This document shows, piece by piece, positions 58,771-64,000 of a stretch of DNA of 64,000 nucleotides (positions are counted from its first letter, which is position 1; each line of letters opens with the position of its first letter). The stretch lies in contig CM119271.1 in the NCBI GenBank assembly GCA_051294375.1, forward strand, positions 17,137,799 to 17,201,798. Direction: 5' to 3'. The position numbers were made by a program, and so were the translations under genes. The DNA is from Paraspadella gotoi (lineage: Eukaryota; Chaetognatha). The notes beneath the pieces are model-generated. The model was not told where the DNA came from, did no database searches, and saw only the letters and a list, made by a program, of their open reading frames with translations.

Positions 58771-59039
58771 TCAGTCAATACTTTAAATTTTGAATTATTC
58801 CTAATTTTAAAAATTTTTGAGAATTAAAATGAAAATAATTTTTAAACTTTACATTAAAACAAGAATAAAATTTGAAAAAGATTTACTTCTCACCGATATT
58901 TTAAAAAAATTCAGCAACCTGTTATATCAAATTTTAAACACTACTTACTCATGATTGCAGAAAAAATTATATTGTTAAAACCAACTTAAAGGAGCAAACA
59001 TTATGAAACGTTTTCAAATTTATAATTTATGCGAGAGTT

Positions 59040-59044
59040 CGACG

Positions 59045-59084
<40 letters not shown>

Positions 59085-59131
59085 AGAGTCCGAGATTCGA
59101 GATCCAAGATTCGAGATTCGAGCACGTGCAG

Positions 59132-59169
<38 letters not shown>

Positions 59170-59345
59170 AGATTCGAGATTCGAGAATCGACACCGTTTC
59201 AGCAGAGAGACGAGAGAGAGAGAGAGAGATTTCGCGATTCGAACGTTCAGAGAGAGAGAGACGAGATAGGGGAAAGAGAGAGAGGAGAGCACGAGAGTTT
59301 CCGAGATTCGAACGTTCAGAGAGAGAGAGAGCAGAGAGAGAGGGG
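59040..59345 (+). repeat. (GA)n tracts alternating with CGAGATTCGAG words
   Basis: GA microsatellites separated by GAGATTCGAGATTCGAG and GATTCGAACGTTCAGAG. The same alternation occurs at 36520-36640 in module A of unit 1. Confidence 0.85.
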
Positions 59346-59369
59346 CCAAACATAACTGATCACACAAAT

Positions 59370-59616
59370 CATATACATAATAAAAATGATGCTGATCGCA
59401 CAATTTCATCAAAACTTATATTTAGCTATCACACACTTTCTACCAACACACAAAAATTTTATTCCAATCCATCGGTCTTATCACGAGTAATTCGAGTTCT
59501 TTGCTAAAGGGGGATTGATGGATGGACAGACTAACATTTTTTTTGTGTATAATTTATCAATTCAATGTTTTGACATGATATAAGTGAATGACCGACAAGA
59601 TTCAAGGGGCGGACTG
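59370..59616 (-). repeat. Dispersed repeat K, inverted truncated copy
   Basis: On the minus strand: CAGTCCGCCCCTTGAATCTT, CACTTATATCATGTCAAAAC, AATTACTCGTGATAAGACCG, TTTTGTGTGTTGGTAGAAAG and GTGTGATAGCTAAATATAAG, as at 32535-32780. It is cut by the 25-N gap. Confidence 0.65.
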
Positions 59617-59678
59617 NNNNNNNNNNNNNNNNNNNNNNNNNCGAGAGAGAGAGACCGATACGACATGCGGAGAAACCC

Positions 59679-59721
<43 letters not shown>

Positions 59722-60937
59722 GAGAGAGAGAGAGAGAGAGAAAGAAAGAGGAGAGAGAGAGAGAGAGAGAGGAGAGAGAGGAGAAGAGGAGATCAGGTCC
59801 GACCGCTTCGTACGTGGGGAAAGCGACGTAGGATTTAAATAAGCGACGCCCCCCGCGTCCGCTTCATCCTCACCCCAATCAGTTCCCCAACTAAGCGAGA
59901 TCCTCCTCGCTCTCCCCACCATTTCCAGCTCCCCTAAGAGTGGTTCTTCCCTCATACGATCGGGAGCGTGAACCTCGGTTCATCGAGTCTCGAATGCTCC
60001 GGGGGTCGATTCGTTCCATTCAACCGCGAGAATCGCCGTCGTCGTCGAAGCGGAAAATCTCGACGACCGCGAGTAATGGCACGGCGGTCGTCGTCGAGCG
60101 CGGCGGCTACGCGGTCGTCGGTCGGTCGCGGGCAGAACACTCCCCGATCGGACGACGCGCGTAATCTTCCTCGGCGGCGCGGTACTCATCGCTCTGTCGT
60201 CGTCGTCGTCGCGGTCCGCAGTATTCGATTCGTAGATCGGCGCCAACACGCGCGCTTCGATCGCCGGCGGTGCAGTACCGATACGGCCGTTTTCTCCGGT
60301 CCGTCGACCCCCGAGAGACCTCGAAGCCCATCGCAGCGCGCGCGCAGTCACATGTCCGAATACCCGTCTAAAAAACATCGTTCCAATCGTAAATTTTAAG
60401 CAATAAAACAAAAATTTGGAAATCTTGTGAGTAATAGTTTTTTATTTATTGTTTCTTAATCTCTACCCGAATCCGGTTTTAAAATTGTGATTTTGAAAAA
60501 AATATTTCATGATATAGTAATAACGAATAAACTTTAAATGCTTCCTATGTATTAACTGTAAATAAAATCCTTTAAATTTTTTTTTAATTTCGTTATCACA
60601 GCAGAGATGCTATATACGTTACTTTATGTTACAGGAACTCTGTTTTTACTCTTGTTTGTTCGCTAATTGCACAATGTCATTTAATTATTTATTTATCCTG
60701 TTTAAGCCTATCTCTCTTCTCGTCTTCGTCTTTCTTCTATACAAATTCATTTCTTTTTTAAAAAAAAACTCACTCAGTCTGTGTTCAACTTACCTGTCCT
60801 CACCTCTGACCACTAGTGCTGTCTCACCACTACTTGTTGGAAACTTCTAACTTCTCCTTTCTGCCCTTAATCTCTCTCTCTCTCTCTCTCTCATCTTCTT
60901 TTGCAAATAATTTATTCGCAATTCACAAACTAAAACG

Positions 60938-60977
60938 CTGAGAAGGCTTTTGAATGCTAAAGGCGAAACATGTCTGT
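60938..60977 (+). ncRNA. Stem-loop motif, module C copy in unit 4
   Basis: Identical to 54619-54658 by virtue of the exact duplication. Confidence 0.5.
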
Positions 60978-61174
60978 TTATCAACAAAAACAATTTCGTT
61001 TGAAAACCAATATAAAACTTTTTTTTCTTCCAATCAATTTACAACGAAAGAAAGAAAGGATTATCACATAATTTCAAATTTGAAATTTTTTAGTTTCTTT
61101 TACAAGTCTCGTATCGATTCACCGGGGAAAGTTCGAAAAACTCGTGCCAAAAAAAAATTTTCAGAATATATTTT

Positions 61175-61217
<43 letters not shown>

Positions 61218-62172
61218 GCGCAACGCCGTTAATTAACTATTTCGTACGTGGGGAAGCAATTGGCGTCAAATAAAGTTCCGCATCGTTCTTCACGCTCCCC
61301 CCAATGCCGGCCCTACTCGCAGATCCGCGTCAAATATAACGGATCGCCCGCAATATTTTTTTTTAACTTTTGCTCTCATTCGGAACGAAATGCTCCAGGG
61401 TTTGCGGCGGTCCATTCACCTGTCTCTTCCGCCCGTCGGCTTCGTCCGTTGTTCGTGGGCCGCATCCCTGCCACATCGCGTGTCGTGCTTGTCTTGTGCG
61501 GGCAGTGTTTTCGATCGAGGTCGAACTCGCGATCCCCATGCATGCTGCGGTCGCGTTGTCGCCGTCCGCGCGTTTCGGTCGAGCTGCTCCGCGCATCGCG
61601 GTTTACAAGATCGCCGTTGTCGTCGTTGTTTGGGGCGGAACTCGTTTCGGTCGAGCTCGAGCGCATCCCCGTCGTGGCTCGTCATTGGATCAACGTCGTC
61701 GTTGTTGTCGTTTCTGCGCGATCACCGAGAAACGTTTACCGCGATCGAAGTGTCGCGGAGCGCGTTTGATGTTCGTTGCGCCATCAACTCGTAAGCATAT
61801 AAATGTAAGAAACATTTTTGCAGAGAGAAGCGATACCTCAATTGTCAGCTTTTCCAATGGAAATCATGGCAGCCATCAATTCCGCATATGACGGACTTCC
61901 GCCGCTGCTGCCAACACGATTATTTTTTTTGTCCTCATTCTCTCTTCTCCTCTTCATCATTGTGATTATGCAAATCCTCAGCTAAATCCGACTCTTGGTT
62001 GACATTGATGGGTTTAGGTTTAAGCCTTTATCAAGCTTCTTTTATTTAATTTCGGTTTTGTACTATTTATTTTTAATTATGCTATAAATTACTTCGTTAA
62101 TACAAAAATATTTTTATATTAAACGAAAAAATACACAGATGGAGAGACGAGGTACGAGCACACACAGCACAC

Positions 62173-62205
<33 letters not shown>

Positions 62206-63659
62206 AAGATTTTACGGATTGGTTCATAAGGTTAAATTTATTTGCTGAGATAACTATATCAAAGTTATTCTCATTTATGATACTATACAGCTTTTAATTT
62301 AAATTTTTTATGATAGAAAAAATATTTTAAATTAATTAAATAGTCATTTTTAAATATAAGTGCATTAATAAAAGCTAATACAAATTAAAAAAATTATAAA
62401 AAGGTTAATTATTTTGGGATATTAACTTTTATTATTTTTTTATCAGTCATTAAGAGCCAGAACAACTTGATTGCTATTTATTTAAATATTACTAAAATCA
62501 ATTAAAAAGTAATAAAAAAAGTAAATAAAAAAGATTTAAAAAATTCAATATTGGCATTATAAAGTTTTCTGTAGATAAAAAATATAGAGGTTTTTTCTAT
62601 TATCCTGCATCTAATGAAAGAATTTAAAAAAAATTTAATCAATATTAAAAAAAAATATAAATATTAATCTCAATTTAAAACAATATATAATTTATTATTT
62701 TCTTTGGAAAAACTTACTGAAAAAAATTGGTAGCACGATTTTTTTATGCAATAACTTTCACAATTTGCTTGATTTAATTTTTAAAAAATTATAGGTATCT
62801 CTGAAATGATGCCATAATAATGATTCTAAGTTATTGCGTATTGTGAATACGGGTAAATCAGTAAGCTTTTTTTATAGCATAAGTGGATAGAAAAAACTAT
62901 AAAGAGTATAAGAGAGAGAGAGAGAGAGAGAGAAGAGCGAGAGAGAGAAACGAAAATAATCAAAAGCCGGGGTAAATGGTCTGTTTGATTCATCCGCCTT
63001 ATATATTTTGTGACCCGGATATCTTATTACTTATCTTTTTTTAAAAGTATGTATCAAATTTTCATGTATTAAGATTATCTGTCGTGTATTATCTATCATT
63101 ACACCTACGCCTTGCATGGCACAATTGAGCAAGAGAGAGAGAGAGAGGGAGAGAGAAGAGGACAGACCAGATACAGTAACACACACACACACACACAGAG
63201 AGAGAGAAGAGAGAGAGAGAGACACGCACGAAGTCGCGCCGTGCAAAGTTGCTGATGAGGGCATGCGACATTCTCATCCGCGCATGGCTTCGAATTCTCA
63301 TTCTGATATTTTGACAAGCGCAAGAGGAAAAGAACGCCGGTCCACAAAAAAATTAGCCTCAACCGAGTGAAGAAAAAATGCAAATATCGTGTCATCAAAT
63401 TACTCGCACCAAAAGGATTATCAACATAAATATAAAAAACTACAACAACAAAAATTATTTCGGGGACGGGCCTGCGCATTGTCATTGGATGACTCAACCT
63501 TGGATTTATCCTTTCTCAAAAACTTCCATGAGACAAAGTGCCAAGAAAACCAAGACAAATTCCATTTCTTTCGTGATTAAACTCATTTAAAAATTTCGAT
63601 ATCTTCTGCTTCAACACCTCCGCCTGTCTTAAAGCTCAAAGCGCCCGCATTTTTACGAG

Positions 63660-63699
63660 TTGAGAAGAAACGAAAATACACGTTTCGAAACATGTCTGC
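63660..63699 (+). ncRNA. Stem-loop motif, module E copy in unit 4
   Basis: Identical to 57341-57380 by virtue of the exact duplication. Confidence 0.55.
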
Positions 63700-64000
63700 T
63701 ATACCAAATACAAAATCGTTATGAAAAAACAAAAAAAATATTATTATTTCGTCTAAAATTGATATCATAAGAATTATGGGTCTATATCGAAGAATTTGAA
63801 TAGTGATTAGTCATTATTTTTTGGCAAGAACAATTTTTATCTCTATTTGTAGCAGAAACAAAACTTAACTAATTAGAAAAACTTCAGTTGTTGTCATACC
63901 TAAATATTTATAATGACATTATTTTATTTTTGTATGTAAAAAATATATTTTACTAAATTATAAAATTTTTTATTTTTTACTGTTCAATACTTAATTTAGA

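Larger units (their letters stand above)
53323..59340 (+). repeat. ~6-kb composite repeat, unit 3
   Basis: Modules B (53323-54070), C (54070-54850), D (54890-55670), E (55670-57480 and AT-rich continuation to 59036), then the GA/CGAGATTCGAG part of module A (59040-59340). Compared with unit 2 it has many one-base insertions, which destroy the minus-strand frames of modules B and D. Confidence 0.75.
59617..64000 (+). repeat. Exact duplication, second copy / composite unit 4
   Basis: Starts with a 25-N gap (59617-59641), then repeats 53323-57681 base for base to the window end: modules B, C, D and most of E. Only the DNA left of the two gaps differs. Unit 4 therefore adds no independent sequence information. 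Confidence 0.9.

Overview
The window looks like non-coding, repeat-dominated DNA from an animal nuclear genome. There are no operons, ribosome binding sites, CRISPR arrays or rRNA genes, no tRNA that I could find, and no host gene I could support. The extreme density of microsatellites (GA/CT, GAC/GTC, ATTC, TTTTATC), the AT-rich background and the mix of transposon debris would fit an invertebrate, perhaps a crustacean-like arthropod, but this is a guess from texture only. The sequence is broken by 18 runs of N (18 to about 517 bases). Nearly all of them lie in or beside a simple repeat, and several are exactly 25 or 100 bases, as scaffolding and gap-filling software inserts.

Layout. 1-19.4 kb: a chain of microsatellites and minisatellites separated by AT-rich spacers. 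19.4-24.5 kb: a 2.5-kb CT-rich block present twice around a 25-N gap, the second copy differing mostly by single-base indels. 24.5-28.3 kb: spacers with an 18-bp and a G-rich 31-bp minisatellite. 28.4-31.1 kb: a decayed hAT-type DNA transposon remnant next to (probably inside) a broken gag gene of a Ty3/Gypsy-like retrotransposon. 31.1-36.3 kb: AT-rich DNA with a dispersed repeat family whose ~160-bp internal module has expanded in tandem. 36.4 kb to the end: four copies of a large ~6-kb composite repeat (about 36.4-43.1, 45.1-53.3, 53.3-59.3 and 59.6-64.0 kb), built from the same modules in the same order.

The most interesting object is a 3.56-kb insertion (47936-51498) inside the second copy of the ~6-kb repeat. 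The sister copies supply the empty site. The insertion is flanked by an 8-bp direct repeat, has short inverted ends, and carries one long gene of about 850 codons, broken by frameshifts, which resembles (from memory) a family of uncharacterised proteins seen in many copies in animal genomes. It is best read as a DNA transposon and its candidate transposase.

A second recurring theme is a small structured motif, CTGAnGAA - stem - loop - stem - GAAACATGT, found at least ten times. Stem sequences differ between copies but stay complementary, which suggests a selected RNA or DNA fold near the end of a retroelement; it resembles, but does not exactly match, a hammerhead ribozyme core.

Assembly quality matters for every reading here. 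Copies of the same repeat differ by random small indels, as in unpolished long reads, and two duplications start exactly at 25-N gaps. Frameshifts in the transposon genes may therefore be sequence errors, and the 53.3/59.6-kb exact duplication may not exist in the organism.
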